Positions 44,949 through 57,559 of a stretch of 64,000 bases of DNA are shown here, piece after piece. Position numbers and translations under genes: made by a program. The first letter of the stretch is position 1. Each line of letters begins with the position of its first letter. This DNA is from Geobacter sp. Lineage in GTDB: Bacteria; Desulfobacterota; Desulfuromonadia; Geobacterales; Pseudopelobacteraceae. The DNA lies in NCBI GenBank assembly GCA_009684515.1, contig WKKS01000001.1, positions 930,001 through 994,000 on the forward strand, written 5' to 3'. A model generated the notes under the pieces. That model was given only the letters and a program-made list of their open reading frames with translations, was not told the DNA's origin and did no database searches.

Positions 44949-45974
44949 TCAACCCTCCGCCTTCAAATCCCGCGCCATCAGCTCTGTTACCGCCTGGCGG
45001 GCCGGTTTGTCCTCATGCAGAATCTGGTAGGTTTTCTCTACGATCGGCATCTCGACCCCCAGGCGGCGGGAAAGATGATAGACCGATTCGGCGCTCTTGA
45101 CCCCTTCCGCCACCATACGCATTTCGGCCAGGATTTCGGTCAGACGTTGCCCTTGACCGAGCTTGAAGCCAACGGTGCGGTTGCGGGAAAGGTCGCCGGT
45201 ACATGTCAGAACCAGATCTCCCATACCGGCCAGACCGGCAAAAGTGGCATGCTGGGCACCCATCGCCAGACCCAGACGGTTCATCTCGGCCAGTCCGCGG
45301 GTGATCAGGGCTGCTCTGGCATTGTGACCGAAGCCGAGTCCGTCGCAGATGCCGGCGGCTATGGCGATGACGTTCTTGACGGCACCACCCAGTTCGACGC
45401 CGGTCACGTCGCTGTTGGTGTAAACCCGGAGAGCCTGGCAGCTGAAGGCGGCCTGAACCCGTTTTGCGCTGTTTTCATCGCGGGATGCGGCCACAATCAG
45501 CGATGGCAGATCTTGGGCAACTTCCCGGGCAAAGGTCGGTCCCGACAGTGCAACGTAACGCGAAAGGGCGTCAGCGCCGAGCAACTCCTGACATATTTGA
45601 GACACGGTCTGGAGTGTTTCGAGCTCGATCCCCTTGGAGGCGTTGGCTATCACCGCGTTTGCCGGAATAACCGGCGCCAGCTGTTTCAATACGCCTCGCA
45701 TCACCTGAACCGGCGTCACCAGCAGTATCATGCTGCGCCCCTCAACCGCACCAGGCAGGTTATTTGTGGCTGTCAATGCCGGATGCAGGCCGATACCGGG
45801 CAGGTATGGTGTGTTGGTGTGGCTGGCATTTACCTCGTCAACCAGCTCCGGCTCATAGGCCCACAGCAGTGTGTCGTGGCCGTTGGCCGCCAGACGCGAG
45901 GCAAGTGCCGTACCCCAGCTGCCGCCGCCTATAACGGCAATCCGCTCCGGATCAGTCGTCATATTCATCATCAT
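44949..45974 (-). CDS. gpsA: Glycerol-3-phosphate dehydrogenase [NAD(P)+]
   Basis: A 341-residue GpsA making sn-glycerol 3-phosphate from dihydroxyacetone phosphate for phospholipid synthesis. Signatures: IAVIGGGSWGTALASRLA (Rossmann), SKGIE, LSGPTFAREVA, and GGAVKNVIAIAAGICDGLGFGHNARAALITRGLAEM with the catalytic Lys. Several ATGs cluster near 45962-45974 (MMMNM); the first is six bases from GAGG and is chosen, with 45971 equally possible. The start lies inside the end of the HEAT-like gene, overlapping by 23 bp. Confidence 0.96.
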   Translation of the reverse strand: MMMNMTTDPERIAVIGGGSWGTALASRLAANGHDTLLWAYEPELVDEVNASHTNTPYLPGIGLHPALTATNNLPGAVEGRSMILLVTPVQVMRGVLKQLAPVIPANAVIANASKGIELETLQTVSQICQELLGADALSRYVALSGPTFAREVAQDLPSLIVAASRDENSAKRVQAAFSCQALRVYTNSDVTGVELGGAVKNVIAIAAGICDGLGFGHNARAALITRGLAEMNRLGLAMGAQHATFAGLAGMGDLVLTCTGDLSRNRTVGFKLGQGQRLTEILAEMRMVAEGVKSAESVYHLSRRLGVEMPIVEKTYQILHEDKPARQAVTELMARDLKAEG

Positions 45975-47544
45975 ATTGTTCCTCGAGTCGTGGATCGTAA
46001 CCTTCTGACAATGTTTGGCGCGCTGCATCAATGCTATCCAGCAGCAGGCGCCTGATAAAGGGGTGCCGGCAATCAGGCAGAAAGCCTCCTACCAGACTGA
46101 GAGCGGTCGCCAGAGTTTGTTGAACTACGGCTTCATCACAATCTGTCTGCTGCAGGTAATCTGCCGTCAGCAGCAGGTTTTTTATTATTTCCGCACGCCG
46201 CGGAGTGATAAGTTCCTCGCAGCAACGCTCTATCTCACTTTCCAGTGATTCCGAGGTGACCGCCTCCGGTCCACCTCCGGCTTCCAGAACGATGAACCTG
46301 TCCGCCACATCATAGACAGCCATCTCGGTCAGAACCCATCCTTCCAGGCCCGGTTCATCCAGCAGGTTATCGCTGCTGGCAACATACCCGGGTATCTTGT
46401 CCACGATTCCTTCCAGGTTTGCCAGGCTGAAGCGTGGAACGTACAGTTCTGGTTTGAGGCTGTCAGGGCGGAACAGCCGCATGTCTACGTAAAAATCCGG
46501 GGGGAGGTAAAAACCTTTTTCGTTGCTGCGGTGAAGGGCGTCGCGAAGTGATGACATGGCGTAGTCCGGATCGACCGGCACCAGCATTTCGCCCCCGGCA
46601 ACATCCTTCAAGACATGACCGTATTCCTTCTCATCTTTCATGCGATAACTGATCGCATTCAAAAGACCGTCCGATTCTCCTGTCAGGAGTAAAATGGAGG
46701 CATACGCTTTGTCGTCCAGTCGCCACGAAAACCAGAGCGACCGGGAGCCATAGAAATCGATTGGTCCGGCATATACTTCGTGGAATGGGAGCGGATACTG
46801 AAAGGAGTGCGGCAGTTCGATCGGTTCGCGAATTCCGACAAACGAAAGGCGGCGGATACTGCGTTGAATCAGGGTGGCCATATCCCCTTTATGCCTCGGT
46901 TCGGCACGTCCGAGAACATCGAGCGCAAAACCGCTCTTGGCGCGTCCCAAAGCGAGAATTGCCTCCTTGACTATCTCCGGTTTTTCGAAGGAGAGCAGGA
47001 TTTCCAGAAGGGCCATCGCCTCGGGAGTGCTGTTTTCCGATAACCGGCGCATCATCTTCAGGCGGAACTCGTCGGTCACATCCAGAAAACTGTCGATAAA
47101 GCGCACCAGTCCGCGCTCTCCGTCTTTGAGGCAGTCGTCGGTGAAGCCATCCAGCGTCGGTGCGCCATAGCCGGTCATGCCGGCAAAAGGTGGCACAGTG
47201 ACATCGATACCGCTGTCATGCAACACATCCAGCAGTGCCAGCTTGCCGTCTTCTTCCAAATCCTTGCGCTGCAAGGTGATCTGGATCAGTTGATCCATCC
47301 AGGCAGAAGCGTCAAAGAAATCCAGCATGCAGGTGTAACGGTAGATGGCGGTGCCGTTCTGCTCCTGCCACAACTTGCGCACCAACGGCTTCAGCGCCCG
47401 CTTGCCTAACTTCTGCAGACGTTTGCCGATTCGTTCCATCTGATCGCCGGTCAGATCCTCCCGCTTGAGAAAATCCAGCAGACGCAGAATCCGCCGACGT
47501 TCCCGCAGGGACTTGTCTATTTTCAACGTGAAGGCGCGGTTCAT
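45952..47544 (-). CDS. HEAT-like repeat protein of unknown function
   Basis: A 530-residue, mostly helical soluble protein. Short repeated helix pairs with LxxLxxxxxPE and EAILALGRAKS patterns at about 175-205 resemble HEAT or PBS-lyase type repeats; the central and C-terminal parts are not recognised. The tail is very acidic (EEQYDDEYDD). Translation begins at the ATG touching the gyrA stop codon (TAGATG), with GAGG inside the gyrA end, and runs into gpsA, so gyrA, this gene and gpsA form one translationally linked set. No function is assigned. Confidence 0.8.
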   Translation of the reverse strand: MNRAFTLKIDKSLRERRRILRLLDFLKREDLTGDQMERIGKRLQKLGKRALKPLVRKLWQEQNGTAIYRYTCMLDFFDASAWMDQLIQITLQRKDLEEDGKLALLDVLHDSGIDVTVPPFAGMTGYGAPTLDGFTDDCLKDGERGLVRFIDSFLDVTDEFRLKMMRRLSENSTPEAMALLEILLSFEKPEIVKEAILALGRAKSGFALDVLGRAEPRHKGDMATLIQRSIRRLSFVGIREPIELPHSFQYPLPFHEVYAGPIDFYGSRSLWFSWRLDDKAYASILLLTGESDGLLNAISYRMKDEKEYGHVLKDVAGGEMLVPVDPDYAMSSLRDALHRSNEKGFYLPPDFYVDMRLFRPDSLKPELYVPRFSLANLEGIVDKIPGYVASSDNLLDEPGLEGWVLTEMAVYDVADRFIVLEAGGGPEAVTSESLESEIERCCEELITPRRAEIIKNLLLTADYLQQTDCDEAVVQQTLATALSLVGGFLPDCRHPFIRRLLLDSIDAARQTLSEGYDPRLEEQYDDEYDD

Positions 47545-50109
47545 CTAGGCCTCGTTTTCTTCAGCCCCTTCTTCACCTTCTTCGTAAGCCTCATCCTCGT
47601 CCTTCTCGGCCAGGCGGGCGACTGCGACAACTTTTTCATTCCCTTCGGTGTTCATCAGTGTGACACCCTGGGTGTTGCGGCCGATCACTGAGAAACCGGA
47701 TACCGGCACCCGCAGGATCTTGCCCTGATCAGTTATGACCATCAGATCATGATCGTCGGCTACCTGCATGACATTAACCACGCAACCGTTACGCTCGGTG
47801 GTCTTGATCGTGATGATGCCCTTGCCGCCGCGAGTCTGGTCGCGATACTCGTCCAGGTCGGTGCGCTTGCCGTAGCCGTTCTCGCAGACCGTGAAGATGG
47901 TCGAGCCGACCGCAGCATTGTCTACTATTTCCATGCCGATTACACGATCATCTTCGGAAAGGTTCATACCACGGACACCACGGGTGGCACGTCCCATCGG
48001 GCGTGCATCCTCTTCGTTGAAGCGGATCGCCTTGCCGTTGCGCGAAGCCAGGAAGATGTCCTTGGTGCCGTCGGTCAATGCCACCGAGATCAGCCTGTCG
48101 CCGTCGTCCAGGTTGACAGCAATGATGCCGCCGCTGCGCACGTTGGAGTAATCCACCAGAGGGGTTTTTTTGACGACGCCATTCTGGGTGGCCATGAACA
48201 GGTAGGTGTTCTCGCTGAACTCCTTGACCGGCAGGATCGTAGTGATCTTTTCCCCGGCCGAGACGTTGACCAGATTGACCACCGCTTTGCCCTTGGTGGT
48301 GCGATTACCCTCGGGGATTTCGTAAACTTTCAGCCAGTACATGCGACCGGCATCGGTGAAGCAGAGCAGATAGTCTTTGGTGGAGGCGATAAAGAGCTGC
48401 TCGACAAAATCCTCCTCTTTGGTCTTCATGCCGGTCTTGCCCTTGCCGCCCCGACGCTGGGAACGGTACAGGTCAACTGCGCTGCGCTTGATGTAGCCGG
48501 TGTGGGAAATGGTCACAACCATCTCCTCATCTTCGATGGTATCTTCACGGGAAATATCGGCACTCTTGTCGGCGATTTCGGAGCGACGCTTGTCGCCGAA
48601 CCGCTCGCGGATTTCACTCAATTCCCCGACGATGATTTTGAGAATCTCTGTGTCGGACGCCAGGATCTCCCGCAGGCGGGCGATCAGTTTCATGATCTCT
48701 TCGTATTCGGAGATGATCTTGTCGCGCTCCAGACCGGTCAGACGCTGCAGGCGCATCTCAAGGATGGCCTGGGCCTGGATCTCGGACAGCTGTACCGCAT
48801 TTTCAAAGCCGGCCGGCCTCGGTAGATTGAGCCGCGTCAGGAATTCGGGATCGGCAAACTTGCCCTCCATCAGCCCCTGCTTTGCCTCGGGCGGGGTCTT
48901 GGATTCACGGATCAGCTCGATCACGGCATCCAGCCAGTCCAGCGCGATCTTGAGACCTTCCAGTATATGAGCGCGGGCCAGGGCTTTTTTCAGCTCGAAG
49001 TTGGTGCGGCGGGTGACCACCTCACAACGGTGCTCGATGAAACAGTCCATCATCTCCCGCAGCGTCAGAACCCGTGGACGATTGTGGACAATCGCCAGCA
49101 TGATGATCCCGAAAGAGGTCTGCAGCTGACTCTGCTTGTAGAGCTGATTGAGCAGTACCTCGGCATTTTCGTCTCGCTTGACCTCGATCACGATCCGCAT
49201 ACCCTGGCGATCCGATTCATCACGGATTTCGGTAATGCCCTCGACTTTCTTATCCTTGACCAGTTCGGCGATTTTCTCGATCAGTTTGGCCTTGTTGACC
49301 TGGTAGGGGAGTTCGGTGATGATAATTGCCTGGCGCTCGGAGCGCTTCGACGCCTCGACATGGGCCTTGGCGCGGACCTGAATGATGCCGCGACCGGTGG
49401 AATATGCGTCTCTGATCCCCTGGCGGCCATAAATAGTTGCGCCGGTCGGAAAGTCCGGGCCGGGAACCATGGTCAGCAACTCTTCAAATGTAATCTCCGG
49501 GTTATTAATGATGGCAATGATACCGTCAATCACTTCGCCAAGATTATGGGGCGGTATGTTGGTGGCCATGCCGACCGCGATACCGGTCGAGCCGTTGATC
49601 AGCAGGTTGGGAAACTTGGATGGCAGAACAGTCGGCTCCAGCATCTCATCATTGTAGTTGGGAGCCATGTTGACGGTCTCTTTTTCCAGATCGTCCAAAA
49701 GTTCGTGGGTCAGCTGGCGCAGACGGATCTCGGTGTAACGCATGGCGGCCGGACGGTCGCCGTCCACAGAACCAAAGTTACCCTGACCGTCAACCAGCAT
49801 GTAGCGCAGCGAAAAATCCTGGGCCATACGCACGATGGTGTCATAGGCGGCGGTGTCGCCATGCGGATGGTATTTACCGATAACATCACCGACCACACGG
49901 GCCGATTTTTTGTAGGGTTTATTATAGTCATTGCCCATGTCGTACATGGCGTACAGGCAGCGGCGGTGAACCGGTTTAAGCCCGTCGCGCACGTCCGGCA
50001 AAGCCCGGCCGATGATGACCGACATGGCATAATCCATGTACGAGCGTTTCATCTCATCTTCGATGTTGACCGATATTTTATTGACTGGAATTTCAGTTGG
50101 GATCTGCAT
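47545..50109 (-). CDS. gyrA: DNA gyrase subunit A
   Basis: An 854-residue breakage-reunion subunit of DNA gyrase. The catalytic Tyr lies in [10 protein letters not shown], the quinolone-determining region reads [20 protein letters not shown], and six beta-pinwheel repeats form the C-terminal domain with the GyrA-box-like [10 protein letters not shown]. The end is acidic ([12 protein letters not shown]). The ATG at 50109 follows GAGG and begins MQIPTEIP; an in-frame upstream start at 50133 is less likely. It follows gyrB by about 60 bp. Confidence 0.99.
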   Translation of the reverse strand: MQIPTEIPVNKISVNIEDEMKRSYMDYAMSVIIGRALPDVRDGLKPVHRRCLYAMYDMGNDYNKPYKKSARVVGDVIGKYHPHGDTAAYDTIVRMAQDFSLRYMLVDGQGNFGSVDGDRPAAMRYTEIRLRQLTHELLDDLEKETVNMAPNYNDEMLEPTVLPSKFPNLLINGSTGIAVGMATNIPPHNLGEVIDGIIAIINNPEITFEELLTMVPGPDFPTGATIYGRQGIRDAYSTGRGIIQVRAKAHVEASKRSERQAIIITELPYQVNKAKLIEKIAELVKDKKVEGITEIRDESDRQGMRIVIEVKRDENAEVLLNQLYKQSQLQTSFGIIMLAIVHNRPRVLTLREMMDCFIEHRCEVVTRRTNFELKKALARAHILEGLKIALDWLDAVIELIRESKTPPEAKQGLMEGKFADPEFLTRLNLPRPAGFENAVQLSEIQAQAILEMRLQRLTGLERDKIISEYEEIMKLIARLREILASDTEILKIIVGELSEIRERFGDKRRSEIADKSADISREDTIEDEEMVVTISHTGYIKRSAVDLYRSQRRGGKGKTGMKTKEEDFVEQLFIASTKDYLLCFTDAGRMYWLKVYEIPEGNRTTKGKAVVNLVNVSAGEKITTILPVKEFSENTYLFMATQNGVVKKTPLVDYSNVRSGGIIAVNLDDGDRLISVALTDGTKDIFLASRNGKAIRFNEEDARPMGRATRGVRGMNLSEDDRVIGMEIVDNAAVGSTIFTVCENGYGKRTDLDEYRDQTRGGKGIITIKTTERNGCVVNVMQVADDHDLMVITDQGKILRVPVSGFSVIGRNTQGVTLMNTEGNEKVVAVARLAEKDEDEAYEEGEEGAEENEA

Positions 50110-50168
50110 TGCTACCTCGTATGTGCTGTTCAAATCAGAACTATTGATTAGTTATATTTATTAACGTT

Positions 50169-53676
<3,508 letters not shown>

Positions 53677-53685
53677 TGACCGCTA

Positions 53686-54807
53686 TTACAGCCTCATCGG
53701 CATAATAACTGCCAAAAAACTTTCCGAGTTTTCCGGAACTATTATTGAGGGTGACAACTCATCCCTGAATCTCATATCGACTCTTTCAGTTTCCGCCACT
53801 GAAAGTACATCCAGCAAATAGCGTGCGTTAAACCGGACAGATATCGGGTCTCCATGATATTCAACATCAATCTCCTCCATTGCGTCACCGAGTTCCGGAT
53901 TGCTGGAGGATATTTTGATACCATTGTCAGATATTTCCAGCATGATACCCTTGAATTTCTCGCTGGATAGAATTGCCATACGTCGCACAGAATGGCTGAA
54001 ATTTTCTTTGTTTACTGTGACAACCTGATTATTGGCGGTTGGTATGACGCGATTGTAATCTGGAAACTCGCCATCTACCAGGCGCATGACCATGTACGAA
54101 TCACCCCGTTTTATGACGGCGCTGTTATCCAAAAATCCGAATAACAACATGCCGCCTTCTTCATCGGTGATTTTCTTCATTTCATAGATGCCTTTTTTTG
54201 GCAGTATGACACCTTTTAACAGCTCCGGACCTACAGAGCCTTTCAGATTTCCTGAAGCGATCGAAAGCCGATGACCGTCTGTAGAAACCATTTTAAGGCA
54301 ATTTATACCATCCTGTTTCACTTCCACTTTGGCAAAGATACCGTTTAGATTATATTTTGTTTCATCAGTGCAAATTGCATAAGATGTTTTTTCAATCATT
54401 CCCCTTAACAGCGAACTTTCAATTTCAAACAGGCTTTCTTCTTTAACATCTGGAAAATATGGAAACTCATCAGGAGAAAGTCCGACAATATTGAATTGAA
54501 CTTTTCCACATTTTATTTCTACCCAATCGTTATCCTTGGTTGAGAAAACGATTTGCTGATTAGGCAGTTCCTTGACAATTTCATACAGTTTCTTGGCAGA
54601 AACTGTAATTTTACCTGTTGCAACAACCTCGGCGGAATAACTGCTTTTCATACCGACTTCCAGGTCCGTTGCGGTCACAAGCAGCGATGTTTCAGTAGCT
54701 TCCAGAAGGACGTTGGATAAAATCGGCATTGAAGTCCGCTTTTCTACAATTCCCTGGATTTTCTGAAGTGCTTTGAGGAACTGCTCTTTGTCTATTCTGA
54801 ATTCCAT
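53686..54807 (-). CDS. dnaN: DNA polymerase III beta subunit (sliding clamp)
   Basis: A 373-residue clamp with three similar domains. Opening MEFRIDKEQFLKALQKIQGIVEKRTSMPILSN-type sequence, a central VSTDGHRLSIA, and the C-terminal IIMP-like end FLAVIMPMRL are characteristic. AAGGGGTGA precedes the ATG at 54807. It follows dnaA after a 217-bp region holding DnaA-box-like sites. Confidence 0.98.
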   Translation of the reverse strand: MEFRIDKEQFLKALQKIQGIVEKRTSMPILSNVLLEATETSLLVTATDLEVGMKSSYSAEVVATGKITVSAKKLYEIVKELPNQQIVFSTKDNDWVEIKCGKVQFNIVGLSPDEFPYFPDVKEESLFEIESSLLRGMIEKTSYAICTDETKYNLNGIFAKVEVKQDGINCLKMVSTDGHRLSIASGNLKGSVGPELLKGVILPKKGIYEMKKITDEEGGMLLFGFLDNSAVIKRGDSYMVMRLVDGEFPDYNRVIPTANNQVVTVNKENFSHSVRRMAILSSEKFKGIMLEISDNGIKISSSNPELGDAMEEIDVEYHGDPISVRFNARYLLDVLSVAETERVDMRFRDELSPSIIVPENSESFLAVIMPMRL

Positions 54808-54829
54808 TTGTCACCCCTTATTGCCATTA

Positions 54830-54857
54830 GTATTATAAATATAAAGAATTAAAAACT
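54830..54857. other. AT-rich stretch in the dnaA-dnaN region (possible unwinding element)
   Basis: A run of almost only A and T between the dnaN start and the DnaA-box-like cluster. Such a stretch next to DnaA sites is what an origin unwinding element looks like. The assignment is inference. Confidence 0.4.
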
Positions 54858-54939
54858 TTGTAGTACGTTGTAGGTATTGTGGAAACTGGTAACAACTGCG
54901 TAACTAGCTGAATAAAAAGTTTTTGTTGTCGGTTGTATC

Positions 54940-55005
54940 TGTTGATAATTTCAGATGGAATTCTCACTTATGCACAGCCAGGCGAAATATCAACAGTTTT
55001 CCACA
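54940..55005. other. DnaA-box-like cluster between dnaA and dnaN (candidate oriC part)
   Basis: Four sites in 66 bp: TGTTGATAA at 54940-54948 (reverse complement TTATCAACA), TTATGCACA at 54968-54976, ATATCAACA at 54987-54995 and TTTTCCACA at 54997-55005. TTATGCACA fits the TTATNCACA box; the others differ by one or two bases. Position between dnaA and dnaN and the strand switch nearby fit an origin. Confidence 0.65.
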
Positions 55006-55024
55006 CAGTATTAACAGCTTATCC

Positions 55025-56374
55025 TTACTTCAAAAGTATATGTTTAATTTCATCAATAATCTTAGCCAGTTTGACATCTTCTACAATGGCTTTATCTATT
55101 TTTTTAAACGAATGTATTATTGTGGAGTGATCCTTGCCACCAAATTTAAGACCAATATCAGGGTAGGAAGACTTAGTCATATCCCTGCAAAGCCAGATTG
55201 CTATTTGCCTGGCCAGGACAATATTTTTGAGACGTTTTTCAGATTTGAGATCGGTCAGTTTCATGTCGAAATATTCGACAACTGATTTTTGAATCAGTTC
55301 TATTGTGACTTCCCTGCGCCTGTCACCCAGAATATCCTTGAGATTATCCTTGGCCATTTCCAATGTTATAGGAATATTTTGAAGGCTGCTGAAAGCGCCC
55401 AATCTTATGAGCATACCTTCTAATTCGCGAATATTTCTCGTGTCACTTGATGCTAAAAAATAATAGACATCTTCTGGAAGCTTGATTCGCGTTATCTCAG
55501 ATTTTTTCTTAAGAATTGCAATTTTTGTTTCCAAATCAGGTGGTTGTATATCGGCTATTAAACCCCATTCAAAACGGGACCTTAAACGTTCTTCAAGGTC
55601 TGAAATTTCACGCGGAAACTTGTCTGAAGTAATTACGATCTGTTTATGGGCATCGTGCAGCGCATTGAAAGTATAGAAAAATTCTTCCTGAGTCCCGGTT
55701 TTACCGGATATGAACTGTATGTCATCTATCAGCAGCACGTCTACATTTCTGAACCGGTTCCTGAATATATCCATTTTTTTCAATCTGAGATGATTTACCA
55801 TTTCATACATGAACTTTTCAGCAGAACAGTAGCAGATATTTGCTTCAGGAGAATTAGATTTTATGGTGTGACCTATCGAATTTAACAAATGGCTTTTACC
55901 GAGTCCTACCCCTCCGTAGATGAAGAGCGGGTTGTATGTGACCGCCGGATTGTTGGCAACAGCCATAGCGGCAGCGTGGGCAAACTGATTGCCTGTGCCG
56001 CTGACGAAAAGGTCGAATGTGTATTTAGGATTAAGATTGGTAAAGGCGGGTTCAGGGTACGTCAGTTGAGTGATTTTTACTTCCTGGTCGTTCTGAGCAG
56101 ATGATTCGTCCAGAGGCATCTGTAATGACTCTTCCTCATCCCTTATTATGAAATTGACAGTTAGCGCCTGGCCTGATGTGGACGACAGAGCACCAGTAAC
56201 TACTCCCAGATAATGGTCTTCCAGCCACTCCTTGATAAATGAGTTGGGAACAGTAAGATAAACAGATGAATCCAGCTGGTGGCTGTAACGAACAGGTTTT
56301 ATCCATGTTACAAAATCACCTTCAGAAAGTATCTTTTCTATATTTTCGGTGGCTTGTTGCCATGCATCAAACAT
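55025..56374 (-). CDS. dnaA: Chromosomal replication initiator DnaA
   Basis: A 449-residue initiator: N-terminal interaction domain, linker, AAA+ domain with Walker A GGVGLGKSHLLNSIG (about 154-168) and Walker B VLLIDDIQFISGK, and the C-terminal DNA-binding domain with the signature GGKDHSTIIHSFKK near 414-427. The length is normal. No strong Shine-Dalgarno is seen before the ATG at 56374. It is the last leftward gene; everything to its right in the window is rightward. Confidence 0.99.
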   Translation of the reverse strand: MFDAWQQATENIEKILSEGDFVTWIKPVRYSHQLDSSVYLTVPNSFIKEWLEDHYLGVVTGALSSTSGQALTVNFIIRDEEESLQMPLDESSAQNDQEVKITQLTYPEPAFTNLNPKYTFDLFVSGTGNQFAHAAAMAVANNPAVTYNPLFIYGGVGLGKSHLLNSIGHTIKSNSPEANICYCSAEKFMYEMVNHLRLKKMDIFRNRFRNVDVLLIDDIQFISGKTGTQEEFFYTFNALHDAHKQIVITSDKFPREISDLEERLRSRFEWGLIADIQPPDLETKIAILKKKSEITRIKLPEDVYYFLASSDTRNIRELEGMLIRLGAFSSLQNIPITLEMAKDNLKDILGDRRREVTIELIQKSVVEYFDMKLTDLKSEKRLKNIVLARQIAIWLCRDMTKSSYPDIGLKFGGKDHSTIIHSFKKIDKAIVEDVKLAKIIDEIKHILLK

Positions 56375-56663
56375 TTATTTAACATTCACATTCTTAGTCA
56401 GATTGATTGTTATCAGCAACATTGCTGCATCTAAACATATGTTGTTCATTAGGGTATTTAGTTCATAATCAATAAAAAGCTCAATGAAAGTTATCAACAA
56501 TTTTTCAACAGCTGTTGAAAACTTTATATGGCTTTAATATCAGCTACTTATGTTTAATTCAGTCTCTAAATGGCCTTATACAGCTTCGGCAGGTTACCAG
56601 AGGCCACCCTGTTTTTCAAGTCAAATCAATTTTCACAATCCTGTAAGCAGAATAATAAAAGCC
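56375..56663. other. dnaA-rpmH intergenic region (candidate oriC part)
   Basis: About 290 bp without a gene, AT-rich, where transcription diverges. It holds TTATCAACA at 56491-56499, the weaker TTATCAGCA at 56410-56418, and a perfect 20-bp palindrome. It may be a second origin module or only the dnaA control region; no perfect TTATCCACA box was found here. Confidence 0.5.
56502..56521. repeat. Perfect 20-bp palindrome beside a DnaA-box-like site
   Basis: TTTTCAACAGCTGTTGAAAA is identical to its own reverse complement. It starts two bases after TTATCAACA, about 130 bp upstream of the dnaA start codon. It could bind a dimeric regulator of dnaA or form a cruciform at the origin. Confidence 0.7.
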
Positions 56664-56691
56664 TTGACAGCAGCAGTCACTTGTGTTTAAT
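56664..56691 (+). promoter_or_regulatory. Sigma-70 promoter of rpmH
   Basis: TTGACA at 56664-56669, a 16-bp spacer and TTTAAT at 56686-56691 (five of six) predict a start near 56698, about 35 bp before rpmH. It likely serves the rpmH-rnpA-yidD genes. Confidence 0.65.
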
Positions 56692-56732
56692 AACCCATTT
56701 CCTGAAAAATAATTGAGTAGAGGTAAACACTG

Positions 56733-56882
56733 ATGAAAAGAACTTTCCAGCCGAGTAATGTATGTCGCAAGCGCACCCATGGTTTTCTGGTAAGAATGGC
56801 CACTAAAAACGGACGTTTGGTCATAAAGCGCAGAAGAGCAAAAGGTCGTAAAAACTTGTCGGTAAGAATTGCAACCAAGTAA
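56733..56882 (+). CDS. rpmH: 50S ribosomal protein L34
   Basis: A 49-residue, highly basic L34: it opens [19 protein letters not shown] and ends with [17 protein letters not shown]. In most bacteria residues 10-12 are in an SNxxRKRxHGF motif, which is kept here. AGAGGT lies nine bases before the ATG. It is the first rightward gene and shares its end with rnpA. Confidence 0.97.
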   Translation: MKRTFQPSNVCRKRTHGFLVRMATKNGRLVIKRRRAKGRKNLSVRIATK

Positions 56883-57276
56883 TAATTCTGCGGTGATTGT
56901 AAATACCGGATCCGCTGAATTTCCAAAAAAGATTCGTTTAAGGAAGCGGGCTGAGTTTTTGCGACTTGCAAATGCTCAGTCCAAAGCTTCTGTAAATGGG
57001 TTTTTGGTAGTGTGGCGGGATAATGAAGGTATGTCAGCACGAATAGGTATTACGGTGAGTAAAAAGATCGGTTGCGCCGTTGTGCGTAATCGTATCAAGC
57101 GTTACCTCCGTGAGATATTTAGGCATGATCGCCAGATGCTTCCGCCAGTTGATTTTAATATAATTGCCCGTAGAGAATCAGCATTAATGGATTACTCTGA
57201 TGTTCACCGGGAAATAACTAAAGCCTTCAGGCTTATAGGCACACCTTCATGTTCAAGAGCATCTTGCTCCTTGTGA
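56869..57276 (+). CDS. rnpA: Ribonuclease P protein component
   Basis: A basic protein of about 135 residues that assists the RNase P RNA in tRNA 5' maturation. The family core is clear: [42 protein letters not shown] (the RNR motif), and [11 protein letters not shown]. No ATG precedes the core. TTG at 56869, inside the end of rpmH, and GTG at 56893 are the candidate starts; neither has a clear Shine-Dalgarno, which suggests coupling to rpmH translation. Its end overlaps yidD. Confidence 0.93.
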   Translation: MQPSNNSAVIVNTGSAEFPKKIRLRKRAEFLRLANAQSKASVNGFLVVWRDNEGMSARIGITVSKKIGCAVVRNRIKRYLREIFRHDRQMLPPVDFNIIARRESALMDYSDVHREITKAFRLIGTPSCSRASCSL

Positions 57277-57461
57277 TCAGGGTCTATCAGAAGTTGATTT
57301 CACCACTTCTCCCTCAGTCCTGTCGTTTTTATCCCTCCTGTTCCGAGTATTCCAGAGAATCCATAATTAAGCACGGCCTTATGAGGGGTTTGCTGCTCAC
57401 CGTAATTCGAATTGGCAAATGTCATCCTTTTCATCCTGGTGGCTATGATCCGGTTCCATGA
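57249..57461 (+). CDS. yidD: Membrane protein insertion efficiency factor YidD
   Basis: A 70-residue YidD that aids YidC-dependent membrane insertion. The family motif is complete: [20 protein letters not shown] then [14 protein letters not shown] and [15 protein letters not shown], with three conserved Cys. It overlaps rnpA by 28 bp and precedes yidC by 98 bp. Confidence 0.96.
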   Translation: MFKSILLLVIRVYQKLISPLLPQSCRFYPSCSEYSRESIIKHGLMRGLLLTVIRIGKCHPFHPGGYDPVP

Positions 57462-57559
57462 ATACGATATGACTGCATTGCAATATATAACAGCAGAATT
57501 CTGATATAAACGCACAGTTCATCTCAGTTATTAAATCAAGTATATAATCAGGAGCTTTT

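Noticed and set aside
48967-50151. A 394-codon rightward open frame opposite gyrA
   Set aside because: It lies wholly antisense to gyrA, shows no family features, and similar long antisense frames occur opposite other genes here; it is a by-product of codon use.
54125-56310. Extra DnaA-box-like words (for example TTATCCAAA and TTATCCATG) inside dnaN and dnaA
   Set aside because: They are isolated, have two or more mismatches at key positions, and lie in coding sequence.
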